From Manduca sexta (Eukaryota; Arthropoda; Insecta; Lepidoptera; Sphingidae): a DNA stretch of 64,000 nucleotides. The stretch's first letter is position 1. Each line of letters opens with the position of its first letter. A program made the translations under genes and the position numbers. Location: the NCBI RefSeq assembly GCF_014839805.1, contig NC_051131.1:4762913-4826912 (forward strand), in the 5' to 3' direction. The notes under the pieces are model-generated. The model worked only from the letters and a program-made list of their open reading frames with translations. It was not told the origin of the DNA and ran no database searches. This document shows positions 12,336 to 23,786 of the stretch, piece by piece.

Positions 12336-13253
12336 TCTTATGATAACTATAAACAAAAATATTTCTTATTGTTTCTAATGCAGACATCAAAATCGACTAC
12401 ATTCATATTTTGTTATGTCTGTATTTAATAAAAGAAAAATATGGAAAGTAATAAGACAAAACAATATTTTATTGTATTGTCATTTTTATGGATGAAGTTT
12501 CTTGGAATAGGGGCATACGTGCTTGTTAAATATAATTAAATGTTATCTATTATATTGTGATGTGAGAAAAAGTGATATTGCTTTTCGAAATAAGATAAAG
12601 CACAAATGGCATTTTTCTCACTAACGGCAATTTTTTATAGCTATGAATTTGAAATGATTTGTCATCGCGCAATAATTTATATCTTTAGCAAAATTCTATT
12701 GCATAGTCGGACATATATTTACAGTGACTAGTTCGATAGGCTTTTATAAATAAATTTTCCCTTCTTCGCACAGATAATTATTAGTGTGAAGTGGCTTGCC
12801 AGTGTCCGCGGTATATATGCTACAGTTCATGAGTGGCGAAGACTACTTATCACTTGGCAGACTGCTTGCTCGTCCGCCAAGCTGGACAATTAAAAAATCA
12901 GTGTTAGAATGTGAAAAAAAAAAACAGGAAACGACTCCGTCTCGCTTTATCGTTTTAATTAATTACAAAAAAACCCGGGAGTTCCTTTCTGCCTTTCTTC
13001 GGGTAGTTATCGCTTAGGTAGCTAGTGGAATATTGGTACGTTAGGGCTTTTATCGGCCTCACCGGTGAGGTTCGCGACGCGTTCCTCCCTTTATCTTTAT
13101 TAAGATTATTTACATCTTTTTTATTTCTTCTTTCCTGCCAGCCCGAGCTGGCTTCTTTGTGTACTTTATAGATTTTCATTTATTTTATGCCCAATATAGA
13201 TTGTCTTTAGTTATATAAGTGACTACTTAAGGCGATACCTCAAGGTCCATTTT

Positions 13254-13566
13254 CATACATTTTGTTTCACCTTTAATCTGGGTAACTAAACAAGTATTGG
13301 CAAGTAAAGAATTTAAATTCACGTCTAGTTAGTGATTAGTTCTCGCAGTTGAAAGAAAAACGTAAAAATAATTAATAATCATGGATATTTCTGCCTTTAA
13401 AATTTCGTCATATTAAATTTGAAAGGCCGAAATATCCATGATTATTAATTATTTTTACGTTTTTCTTTCAACTGCGAGAACTAATCACTAACTAGACGTG
13501 AATTTAAATTCTTTACTTGCCAATACTTGTTTAGTTACCCAGATTAAAGGTGAAACAAAATGTATG
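13254..13566. repeat. Large perfect hairpin (138-bp arms) within a repeat
   Basis: Arms 13254-13391 and 13429-13566 are exact reverse complements over 138 bp by direct comparison. After one mismatch (13392/13428) they pair for six more bases, leaving a loop of under 30 bases. Arm ends read CATACATTTTGTTTCACC. The sequence after the right arm (13572-13640) is related to 51542-51612, so the hairpin seems to sit in or beside a dispersed repeat. It could be a foldback MITE, a hairpin-RNA locus, or a read-foldback assembly artefact. Confidence 0.9.
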
Positions 13567-13639
13567 GTAAAAATTAAATATTCTCATGTATCATGACTTA
13601 TCATAAGTGCAACTATGTTCGGTTTCGTGATTTTATTTA

Positions 13640-15125
13640 TCGAGATTGGTTCACAGACTATCACTCGACTGACACATTCGTCCTCCACCAATCACAAACA
13701 TTAAAATTAAACATCGAATTACGTTTCTGGATTTTTTGGGGTATTCTTAGGTGATTCATTAATTATCGTATCTCTTAATAGATGGGCAACTACTTTAATG
13801 TAATGTAATTTTCCTGATTTCGAATTCGTTTAAATATAGTAGCCGCATATTTGTTACGTTTAATAGTGATTTTGTTAAGTTTTTATGAGTAATTTCTCGC
13901 GCCAATGTACCGCAAAAAAACTTAAAACGTGGGGTTAATATTCAAATAGAAAATAAAACGTCGAAACCGATTTCGATTTTTTCGTTCCATTTTATGAAAG
14001 CGTGAATTGCTCCCACTCCTGATTCAGATTTATAAAATAGGTATGGCAAATTTCTGTTCTTTGATTTTTAAAAAACGTGAATGGCTTTTGTTATGAATTC
14101 CCAGATTTATTCGATGGGTTAGAAAAAATGCCTGTGCTAAATAAATAAAATCAAAAACAAATTTTAGTGAATTTTAGCAGTTCTACATATTCAACTTACT
14201 TTAAAAATAATCTACACATAATACATATTTTGATTCCACTGTTTCACTATTCCGAAATTACCACATTCTTTTAGGACAGGTAATCTTCGTATTTTAGAAA
14301 TAGATGTATCTCGAATAATATAAATATACAAAGGATTGCAGCTCTATGTAAGTATTTGTATTATTCTTAATATAAAAGAACCATCTCCATGATTTGAGTG
14401 GCATTTCGTAGGACTGGTTCTCGTGTTGTAATGAAAAAATTCCTTGGAGTTTTTACAGTATATTTTATCAAGTTCTCTGGATAGTGTAGTGTACGTCGTA
14501 CATTAACGTAAAAAATAAGTTATATATGATATTCCGTAATAAAGTTATAGTATCCAGAGTGTGGCCGATTTTATTAGCTTAATTAAAAGCCAAGCATTTC
14601 TTTTATGTAAAGTTTTCTATTTAAAATTATAATTCCTTGGATTCAATCATCAATAATAACGAAATAATATAATAACGAAATAAAATAATAATGAAACAAT
14701 TTTATAACGTCTTCAAAAAAGAAACAAAACCATTAATTAGTGTAGTCGTCAAATTAGCAACCAGCAGTTTCTTCTCCATTATAACAAATTAATTGCTGTG
14801 AGATCTTTATCACCGTTGTTAGTGGATCGTCTATTGGTTTTATTGAACGGGTCTAATAAAGAGATGTTTAGTACGTAAGTGTCAACAAGATGGCGCCGTG
14901 GAGTGCATAAATGAGGTGGAAATAATAGAGCAGCTGTTGTATAGTCTTAAGTCGAGCCTGGAGTGGTTACTATTTACGTTGTAATATTGAAGTGTTTATA
15001 GTTGACTGTATTTTATAATTTATTAAAGGAATAATACTATGATTGACTCAAGATGTATTCCTTACTTGTTACCTATATTATAAACGAAGCGTCTGAATTT
15101 ACAAGCTTTCTAAAATCAAGACTGC
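13640..15125. other. Intergenic DNA without recognised features
   Basis: This is AT-rich sequence with short local duplications of AATAACGAAATAA near 14655-14690. I see no gene. Confidence 0.45.
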
Positions 15126-15127
15126 AG

Positions 15128-15262
15128 TTGCGAAGGGTGAAATTTTCCGAATGAGAACAAAAATACGGTTTGCAAATCATTCTAATGATATTTAGATATT
15201 ATATAAACTATGAAAAGGTAGCCGGCAGGAATCGGCTTATATGGATCCTTCGCCTGTGCTAG
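15128..15262 (+). repeat. Dispersed repeat, family E, copy 3
   Basis: GCGAAGGGTGAAATTTTCCG, ATCATTCTAATGAT and AGCCGGCAGGAATCGGCTTA followed by TATGGATCCTTCG. This is the best-preserved copy of the family here. Confidence 0.65.
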
Positions 15263-15574
15263 GCTGTATTTCGTGCTAATATTGTGAATTGAATATCTAC
15301 TTGTGTTTGTATTCCCCTTCGTAGTTCGTAGACGCTAAGACGGTCCATCAGAGGCGCCTTTTTTATACATTCTCGCAAATGCTAGTTTTATTTTCCTTGT
15401 TTTGTACAATTAATTCTGAATATACCCAACAAAGAAGATGAAAATGGAATACCTACCTTAATACTTTATTTAACATAATTATTGTGAGCCGCAAACATTT
15501 ATGCGTTCCCAATCTTTGTATTGTGTAGATGATATTGTTTCTGTGTTGAGTATAAATCCAACATATCTAATCTC

Positions 15575-15826
15575 CACACACACTCCACCTTTTATTCCCG
15601 AAGGACTAAGCAGAGGCGCAACTGGTGTCCATCTTTCGCCGTGTGTATTCCGTCCCATGATGTGATAAGAGGCGAGCCTATCACCGTATCGGACGCAAAT
15701 TCCAGACTCCGGGCTGATACTAAAAATCTTACTAACAGTTTGCCCGACACGGGGATCGAACCCGAGATTTCAGTACCACAGTAGTAGCGTAATACAAATA
15801 CGCTACCGATGCAGTCTAATCTAAAA
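15575..15826 (-). mobile_element. tRNA-derived SINE, family A, copy 2
   Basis: The tail CCCGAAGGACTAAGCAGAGG is at low coordinates. The head has a B-box GGGTTCGATCCC (minus strand) and TGCATCGGTAGCG. TCTAATCT flanks both sides as a possible short target-site duplication. The 89-codon minus frame across it is not a gene. Confidence 0.75.
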
Positions 15827-15899
15827 ATCACATAGGTAATGCATAAACTAATATTGCACAATTTTTTGGTTTGATCCTAAGGATAATATATAATAGAAA

Positions 15900-16022
15900 T
15901 ACACTGACGCCTTCTAGCCCCGAAGTAATACGCAGAAACACAACTAGCGCAGTCAATTTATTCATACTTATCTAATATCCAGTCGCATGATGCTTTAGGG
16001 GGCGAGCCTACCTCTGTATCGG
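15900..16022 (-). mobile_element. tRNA-derived SINE, family A, copy 3 (3' part only)
   Basis: TAGCCCCGAAGTAATACGCA, CGCATGATGCTTTAGG and GGCGAGCCTACCTCTGTATC match the tail half of family A. The tRNA-like head is missing. The copy ends where an inverted family E copy begins. Confidence 0.6.
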
Positions 16023-16031
16023 GCAATGGTT

Positions 16032-16160
16032 CGAAGGGTCCTATATCCTGATTCCTGCCGGCTTCCCTTCACGTAGAACTTATCATAAGAATGATTCGCA
16101 GATCTATATGTTGTGTCGGGTTTCCTTTCGCAAAATTTCACCTTTCGCCACTGGTCATCA
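16032..16160 (-). repeat. Dispersed repeat, family E, copy 4
   Basis: On the minus strand it reads GGCGAAAGGTGAAATTTTGC, AAACCCGACACAACATATAG and AAGGGAAGCCGGCAGGAATC, then CCCTTCG. It shares order and spacing with copies 1 and 3. Confidence 0.65.
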
Positions 16161-16290
16161 TTTCTGCCGGGAATCGTCCACTGCTGGACGTAGGCCTCCC
16201 CCATTGAGCGCCCTACGCTGCGTCTTCCGGATCGCTGTCGCCACTCCAGAACTTTTCCGCCCCAACGGACATAAATCGCCACTGATAAAG
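16160..16290 (+). repeat. Dispersed repeat, family F-like, copy 2
   Basis: GTCCACTGCTGGACGTAGGC and CTCCCCCATTGAGCGCC are typical of a repeat tail found throughout moth and butterfly genomes (from memory). Open frames on both strands here are by-products. Confidence 0.55.
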
Positions 16291-16384
16291 GGCATAAATT
16301 CCACCTTCTGGGCTAATAAACTGAACAAACCAATATCATGATACTGATCATACGTGACAATAGTTAGTGGTAGGATATTTTATA

Positions 16385-16552
16385 TAGGATAGCCACCAGG
16401 TGAGTCTGTGGCGTTCTGGAATCAGCCTGTGTATAAATGGTTTCAGTGCGTCATAATAGTGTCGATTGCCAAGGGGTAATCATCTCTCGTCAGTCGACAT
16501 TCTATTAGACACCACTCTACTTACTATCTTCATATGTATGGTGCAGTAGGGC
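16385..16552 (+). repeat. Dispersed repeat, family D, copy 3
   Basis: CAGCCTGTGTATAAATGG, GATTGCCAAGGGGTAATC and TCTCTCGTCAGTCGACATTC match the other D copies in order. Confidence 0.6.
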
Positions 16553-17584
16553 CACTTTTTCGTGCACGAAAAAAAAAGTAGTCGACATTATCTTTTTTAG
16601 GTGGCAGTCACATATTAGTAGCTGATCCCGTAACCACTTCTTGACTAGTAATTACTGGAAAATATATTTTAGATATCATAACATAGAGTTGAAAATGAAT
16701 GGAAACTTATATTCAGGTATTTTTATTTGAGACACACATTTTTTTACATTCGGTACAAATTTAGTTTATTTAGAGGAAATAGATTTTGAAATATGTTTTA
16801 TAAGTGGTACAAATAAATTATAATTAATAGGTACATATTATAAAATAGTACATTTTGTTTAAATTCAATATATTCTGTGGAATATGTCGGTGCAAACACC
16901 ATGACACAACTTTATAAAATGAATGGGTGCAATCGGCGAGCTTGGAAAATCTTGTAAAACTTCTCTTGTTTAATAAATTTAAAAATTTTATAAGTTTGAA
17001 GGTTTCTTTATGAATCATGGATTTATTACAAATATTAATGATTCAAGCAAAATACGTTACTAATGACATGTAAGTAAATTGATTTCACACCAGTTTACAT
17101 AGATCTATTAAATTCACGTAAATAATAATAAATATTTACATTTCCAAACTACTTTTGTCAAATCCATTAGTGCCCAAAACAGTATACAATGTTACTAAAT
17201 AACATAATTATTTTTAACGAATAAATAGACACATATATATCTTATTGTGCAATTACAATCGGAATGTTATAAAATAGCGCAGAAATTCTTAATACTTTAA
17301 GTATATGTAACACTAATTATGTCTACGTACATTTGTCTTTAATATTATCACCAAAAATTGTTTAATATTAAAAGGTCTAATATGCAATAGAACTAACACA
17401 TATCCTACTTATATAACATTAAGCAACAGATAAAATATTAAGACATTGTATAAGAACTAAGCGCAGTGAAAAACAAAAATATGTTATTGAACAAATACGG
17501 TTATTTTGCTCAAGAAGGCTTTTAAATAAAGGCACATCCATGTTGAATAAGTTATCAAAAACAATTATGTAGTTTGGTAAGTTT

Positions 17585-17690
17585 ATAACTTTTAAACATT
17601 CGGAAAATATAATAAGATTTTAACTTTTAAAAATTCGGAAATTATAATAAATTTTTAACTTTTAAATATTCGGAAATTATAAATAAAAAT
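17585..17690. repeat. Tandem repeat, three units of about 35 bp
   Basis: The phrase TAACTTTTAAA, two to four bases, ATTCGGAAA, then TATAATAA repeats three times with small changes. It is a short minisatellite with no coding frame. Confidence 0.8.
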
Positions 17691-18025
17691 GACATTTATT
17701 GAGAAATAGGTTTTTTTTTTAACTTAGGATCACATTTGAGTTATTAAATATTTGTAACATAATATTTTTTAACTATTGTATGCATTTTGTAATTATAGAT
17801 AGTTGCGATCATATAATTGTCATTAATTCAATGTGATTTTAATTGTAGTGTTTTAAAGATAACAACATTTTAAGCAGATCTACTAAGTACAAAATTTCTT
17901 TGTTATAGAAACAATAATACTTCTCCTGTGTTCTCATTTTTAAAACTTTTACAAATATTTGTAGTCAGATATTAGAAATATATTATTCATTGTGGGTGTA
18001 TAGTGTATCACAATGATAACATGTA

Positions 18026-18180
18026 CAGTCAGCCAGGAAAGTAGCCGAATAAAATCTTTTATGTATATCTCAAATATAAGTCGATTTAAAGTTTATTTAA
18101 GTTAAAAAAATGATTGTTGATAAGGAAACAAAAATTTCAAAGCAATTTAAAACTTGTTCAGCTACTTTTGTGTGTGACTG
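18026..18180. mobile_element. 155-bp TA-flanked MITE (Tc1/mariner-like)
   Basis: The ends are inverted: CAGTCAGCCAGGAAAGTAGC on the left and, on the opposite strand at the right, CAGTCACACACAAAAGTAGC. Both ends are flanked by TA (18024-18025 and 18181-18182), the usual target duplication of Tc1/mariner elements. The interior is AT-rich and non-coding. Confidence 0.7.
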
Positions 18181-18184
18181 TACA

Positions 18185-19945
18185 TACACATACAATTATA
18201 ATTAATTGAACGCACTCTACTATGTTGAAAACTAACTGATGCCAAGGAATACACAATCTAATAATATATATAACACGATGAATATGATTTTAATCTAGAG
18301 CCTTTACAATTTGACTTACAAGACGCTCATTATCTCGTGCCACTCTTTCGTGTAACAGCTGTTTGCTGCTCTAATCTGCCAAGAGATCCAGTTCTACAAG
18401 TGTGTGGGCGTGATTTATTAAGGGGCTTGACTAACAGTGATTTAAAAAAAAACATCTCTGATATTTGGTTTGCTTTCGAAGACATGTTCAGCTATGTAAT
18501 GCCCACTCTACATACTCGAGACAACTCGGTCTCGTGCCTCGTCGAGAAAGGACGAGACCGGGGGCTCTCCACATTCTCTCGCGGTGTTCGTTCAGTAATC
18601 ATATAATATGGGTCTGTTAGAAACGTCTGTAGCTGTAGCATTTTGTACTGTAGCATAATAAATTGTTTTCTTAATTCGATAAAAATAAACAGTAAATCAA
18701 ACGTGAGTCCTTTGAATCGAGTCCGGAATACCGACACGAAGGGGAGACCATACGAATATAGGCGAGAATTAACGAATATGATCTCTACACTCGTATTTGG
18801 CTGTTACCGCGTCGATTTACCAAATGTGTGGAGCGGTATTTACGGAATATCACTGTATTCGCTGTTGGTAAATAAAATAACGCAGAAAATGAACGAGAAA
18901 AGTACGATTATATTTTAATGTGGCAATGTGTTTACATTAATTTAAATAATTAATGAATGACTAAGCCCTAATCCAAGATAAAATTTATAAAGTTCTTATA
19001 TTTTTTTCAAATTTAAGACTATGTCCGTATGGAGGATTTAGATATTAATTTAAATGTTTTCATGTTTTCACATAAGATAACATTTTAGATTAGTTTTATT
19101 GTGCTATTTAAACAATTTCTTAGCAGAATATTTAAAATAATCCGTATTTATAATATATTTTAACACGCTTTAGTTAAGATGTTGGTTAAATTTTGCACTT
19201 GACTGGATAAATATTCCTTTCAAGTGACACGGAGTGAAAAACCTACATGACATGTCGTCAAATGCAGTGTAGATTTTATTGCTGCGTTAGGAAATGTTTT
19301 CTTATATTTTTCTTCATATTGTATAACATTAAATCTACCCAATTCCCTCCAACTCCTCCGGTAAATAAATCTGCCCATTATTCCTCTCGAAATATCATCT
19401 TGTTATAAATAACATCGTGGATGAAATATGTATCAAATATATTTTCTTATGAGTAACATTGCTTTACTTTATAATATTTTGCCGTGGCAAGAACATAATA
19501 ACCTTTGAGATTGTTACTATCAAAATATGTTTTAAAACAATTTTGATTCATATTTATTAATTTTGCTCATTACATTTTGTTAATGGAAGGTAGTTTTCAA
19601 ATATTTTCGTTTTAATAAATTTATTATATCATACTTTTCTATACTTACAGGTATTTAGAAAGAAGTTTAAAGACTTTAATGATTGATCATTTGTAGTCAT
19701 TACTTTCAATATAGTGTGATTTTTAAATGTTTACGGATATATATATATATATAAAAATCACACTATGTCACACACTCACAACTGTTTTTCAATCACACAC
19801 TGTTTTTACATAATCAATTCAATTTTTATAATTATATGTAAACTTCCTCAAGGATCTATGGTGTAGCACATGAAAAGAAATAAATTGATACTGGTTCTCT
19901 TATGGTGCATTTTTAAGCAAGATATTATGTGAATAAAAATTAATT
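18185..19945. other. Intergenic DNA with a small GC-rich hairpin and a second inverted repeat
   Basis: At 18527-18560 a 9-bp stem (CGGTCTCGT / ACGAGACCG) encloses a 16-base loop, in a stretch open on both strands (18492-18606). At 19711-19766, 15-bp arms (ATAGTGTGATTTTTA) flank a TA run. I can assign neither. Confidence 0.5.
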
Positions 19946-19947
19946 AA

Positions 19948-20050
19948 ATAAATCATTTAAATTAAACTATTTTACGGATCCGTAAAATAGTTTAATTTAA
20001 ATGTCTAACATTCGTGTAAACATAAGAAATCATTAAATAAAACATTTTCG
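19948..20050 (+). mobile_element. Penelope-like end fragment with a 50-bp perfect palindrome
   Basis: 19954-20003 is an exact 50-bp palindrome centred on GGATCC. It runs directly into TCTAACATTCGTGTAAACAT and AAGAAATCATTAAATAAAAC, the border sequence of the Penelope-like element at 6.36 kb. Related pieces occur at 30.6, 32.06 and 60.5 kb. Confidence 0.55.
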
Positions 20051-21238
20051 TAAACTGAATGACATTGGCAATAAATATTGTTTAAAATATGAATTATTGT
20101 ATATAACCCAACCATAAATACAAATTAAAGTGTACAAAATCATTATACACACGAACCAATCTCGTTGATTATTCGTCATAAAATTTTGCCCGGCATAATT
20201 AGCATACTATTTTGACAACATAACATGTCGCGAATCGGACTTATTCCGTATTTCCGCACTTCCACGAATCGGGCTTACACCGTATTTCTGCACTTCCACG
20301 AATGCTGGCGATATATTATCCGTCCGACATAGCTTTACAAAAACCGATGCTTACTTTATCAATACCTAAATCCTTAACTATCCCTTCTTCCCTAGTGTTT
20401 ACGTTACTTACACGTGTAATGTTTCACAAATTTAGTTTTTATCAGAAAGATATTAGGTTTCAAATATTAATTATGCATAACTGATACAAAAAAACGTCGC
20501 TTACGACTTACGAGTTGAGCACTGGAATAAATTTTTGTTGACAGTTTCAAAGAAAAAAAAGTAAACAGCTCGGATTATAGTAACAAAAGGTTTCTTCACC
20601 CCCTTTTTATTACATACGAACTGTACACATGTTAGAGGAATCTTAATGGATGTCTAGAGTCATCACGTGACTTAAGTTTTATTACCTAACATAAACATTA
20701 TATTATTACGAGCGTGTTACACTCATGTACGTTCCCTTGCAGTATAGAACAGCGACCAGCAAAATAATTTATTGGAACTGGAATAATATTAATTTTCTTA
20801 ACCAATTATTAAAATAACTTAATTTTGTTGATATTTTTACATAATTACGGGAAAAACGTACACATTCTCAAAGTACATACAGTGTAACTAGATACAATAA
20901 TTAGGTTTATTACACCTGTTCTGTTTTGTATTAGACTTGTTTTAAGTCTATCTAAATAATTCTAACAAATGAAGTCCACATATTTATGAAAGCAAAATAG
21001 AGTTAAAGAGCAATCTCAAATAGTTATCGAGGACGTTACAAATTACTGAATTTGGTTATTATTTTCATACTCTGTAAATTATTTTGTTCATTATTTAAGG
21101 GAATTTAAATGTCGATATTAAAATCTAGATTTGTCTCTACAAGCTTTAAGTACACGCCTCCTCATATTATAGATAAGAATACATTAATAATTAATGACAC
21201 AGAAATTACACATGATTTGGTGTTCATTTATATTCTAA
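20050..21238. other. Intergenic DNA downstream of the GTPase gene
   Basis: A short direct repeat near 20226-20300 (CACTTCCACGAATCGGGCTT and CACTTCCACGAATGC) is the only structure seen. The 60-codon frame at 20302 has no motif. Confidence 0.4.
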
Positions 21239-21259
21239 TTTAATAGAAGTATATTTATT
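21239..21259 (-). terminator. Candidate polyadenylation signals of the GTPase gene
   Basis: Read on the minus strand, AATAAA (21259-21254) and ATTAAA (21244-21239) lie about 460-475 bases after the stop codon. They are the first such hexamers I found below the last exon. In AT-rich DNA they can occur by chance. A later AATAAA at 20911-20906 is an alternative. The 3' UTR would be about 0.5 kb. Confidence 0.35.
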
Positions 21260-21714
21260 ACCTAGATGAGACTTTTAAAAATAATTGCAGTATTATAACG
21301 CGAGTCGCGAACATCTATTATAAAACTTTTATAATTATGACTCTAGTCAGAAAATTCGAAACTCACAGTATATAAAGATGGCGGCGCAGCGGTGACGCGG
21401 CGTGACAATAACATTTTGGTAACCTACTTTCTAATTTACGCAAAGTTTCCATGTAACTTACGAAGAATTTGTAAGTTCATCGATTTTGCGGCTGCATCTG
21501 GTTTGTTGGAGTTTGATGTAAACATCATCAATCATTTATCGCGAGGACCCAATTATGAATTTGTGAGTTAAAATGTGTATAAGAGGGATTAAGCTTGTGT
21601 TGTTCTTTTCCTTAACGTACAAAACAAATATGATTACGGTTATGTTATCCATTGAAAGGGCCGCGCCACTCCACCGATAGGACGAAATACGACACCTAAA
21701 CTTACACGATTGAT

Positions 21715-22035
21715 CTAGGAGATGACGCACGAATTGCGTTTGCTATTGTGCCGTTCCCGTATCTGTTGTAGGTGGGCGAGCTGCGCCGGGGAGGGCACGT
21801 GGGGCTGCGAGGGCGCGGGTGGCGTTGGGCTGGATCCCGGAGCGCCCTGCGGCCCCGTCGGGAGCGACTGCCGCCGGCGCCGCCTCAACGCAGGCGACAG
21901 ATTGTACTTCACCTTTGCCTGCACCAACAACTCCTTGAAGATCTGTGACACGTTGATGTTGTCCTTCGCTGACGCTTCGACGAAGCCATTCTCCCAGTCC
22001 ACTGTCACCACCGATTCTGTTGTGTGGAATTCTAT
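21715..22035 (-). CDS. Exon 3 (last exon) of the Ras-family small GTPase: G5 box, basic/proline-rich tail and CVIS box
   Basis: This exon encodes residues 175-280 and the TAG stop at 21717-21715. It begins after the acceptor CTTTTACAG/ATAGAA in phase 0, giving IEFHTTESVV, then the G5 box EASAK at 194-198 and helix alpha5 (IFKELLVQAK). After the G domain come five arginines (225-229), a Pro/Gly/Ser/Ala-rich linker at about 233-257, and a basic end with CVIS at 277-280. A CAAX box ending in Ser predicts farnesylation, so the protein should be membrane-bound. As I recall, mammalian RASD1 also ends CVIS. The exon is much more GC-rich than the flanking intron, as expected for coding DNA. Dexras/Rhes proteins affect G-protein, cAMP and NO signalling in mammals; the role in this insect is unknown. 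Confidence 0.93.
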   Translation of the reverse strand: MEFHTTESVVTVDWENGFVEASAKDNINVSQIFKELLVQAKVKYNLSPALRRRRRQSLPTGPQGAPGSSPTPPAPSQPHVPSPAQLAHLQQIRERHNSKRNSCVIS

Positions 22036-22117
22036 CTGTAAAAGGAAAGTTCGTTACTTTATGTATTTATGAGTTAATATAGAGCTGGACTGTAGGTATA
22101 AAATATCCAACAGCTTA

Positions 22118-22400
22118 TCTATATATATAAAAATGAATCCCTATTTCCCTTGGTCACGCTATCACGCGTGAGCGGCTGGACCGATTTCACTATTTTTTGT
22201 TGTGTTTGTTATTGTCAGGAGGTTCTTATGAAAGAAAAAAATCAAAAAAATGCGCGGAAAATTAAAAAATTTAAGAAAACTTAAAGAAAATATTAATTTT
22301 ATATAACTGTCAATTGTTTGAAATAACTGTCAGCGATTGACAGAATGCGCGCTGCAAATTTATAGTTAAGACGGGACAACGTCTGTCGGGTCAACTAATT
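22118..22400 (+). mobile_element. Non-autonomous Helitron-like repeat
   Basis: It begins TCTATATATATAAAAATG followed by GGTCACGCTATCACGCGTGA and CGGCTGGACCGATTTCAC. It ends with GGGACAACGTCTGTCGGGTC and AACTAAT. This start and end are those of a common lepidopteran Helitron-like family (from memory). It is 83 bases inside intron 2 from exon 3 and has no coding capacity. Confidence 0.6.
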
Positions 22401-23041
22401 TACCAATAAAAAACAAATCGATTAAAAGTTATAACGAAAATGTATGACATAACTAATACCATGAACTTATGTCGCTACTTTGTAGATAAAAAATTGCGAC
22501 CATTTATCTTCCGATAGTACATTTCCCAAAAGGCAGAACTATTTATAGTGTTCATGGCAATCATAGCCCATAAATTTTCTAAATTGCATTTCCGGGTATA
22601 AATAAACATTCTACGCCTCCCTAGATGTTTCGGGGAGATTGTCCTTTTGACTTCTGATATAGAATTAAATGTTATTTGTTTTTAGAAAAACACGAGTACG
22701 GTTACTTCTGTAAATGAAATAGTAAGCATATAAAGTAGACTGTGCAATGGAATAAATTCGGAGTACTGAATACCACATTTAGAGTACCAAATACGAAGCT
22801 TGGCGTGAAATACACCCAAACTAAACACGCCAGTTATACACTAGTTTTATGCTAATTTGTTAGTACTTTTTATAATACTAAAATCATGACAACACCTTCT
22901 CAAGTCTGTTCAGCTCTTTCTGCGTTGATTCTTTCAAAGATCATAACAACATACATACATAGCTTTACATCTTTTCCCCTATTGAGAAATGGTGTAACAC
23001 TCCATTTCGCTGAAATGGAATTGCTATGTTAATCCCATGTA

Positions 23042-23275
23042 CATCGCATCTTTTTTTATTGCTTTGAATGACGGGACGAGCGTGCCGTTCGCCTGCTGGT
23101 AAGCGATACCACCGCCCATAATCAGTAGAAACACCATCTAAACACCTTGAATTCAAGTCTCTATGTCCAGTAGTTACAATGGACTAACACTGCTACTTGG
23201 CGGCAGAAATAAACTTTGCGGTTTCTACCTATCCACGCGGGCCCTCATGAGAGACCTACCACCACCATCTTAACA
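23042..23275 (+). repeat. Dispersed repeat, family C, copy 3
   Basis: ACGAGCGTGCCGTTCGCCTG, GGTAAGCGATACCACCGCCC, GGCGGCAGAAATAAACTTTG and GAGAGACCTACCACC. It aligns in order with copies 1 and 2. Confidence 0.65.
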
Positions 23276-23786
23276 ATCTATCACATTTATATTATAAGTA
23301 CCTTAATATGCTTTACTAAGACACGTATAAACAACAAAGTCAATTAATAACAGTTTACTCTAAGTTCATAAACATGAACTCTCGAATGTGAGAGCATTAG
23401 CTAAATACAAACTGTGTTCAACAAATTCCAGGAATTCTCGTCACAATATGGAATGCTTATAAACACCCTTGACGTGATAAGCTTAAGTTATTTTAATTGT
23501 ATTATAATATCGGTTTGATACTTATATATTCTATGATAATATTAATTTTGTTTATACTTCTAGTTTTTTTTTCATAGAGTAGTCATGTGGGTCAAGAGTG
23601 CGCATTTAAACTTTGACGCTTCATAACATCGAAAACTATTTATAGAATAAAACGAAACCGTGTTAATCAGTAAGACTGTTTATTTGTCAACAATTTGGAT
23701 ATAAAACTATTGTTAAAAAAACCTTATATTTCAAGATACTATGAAAAACAAAGAACGATCCGAACATGCACACTTACCCCTTTATA

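Noticed and set aside
15995..16341. Overlapping 95- and 77-codon frames on both strands
   Set aside because: Both are built from family A, E and F repeats.
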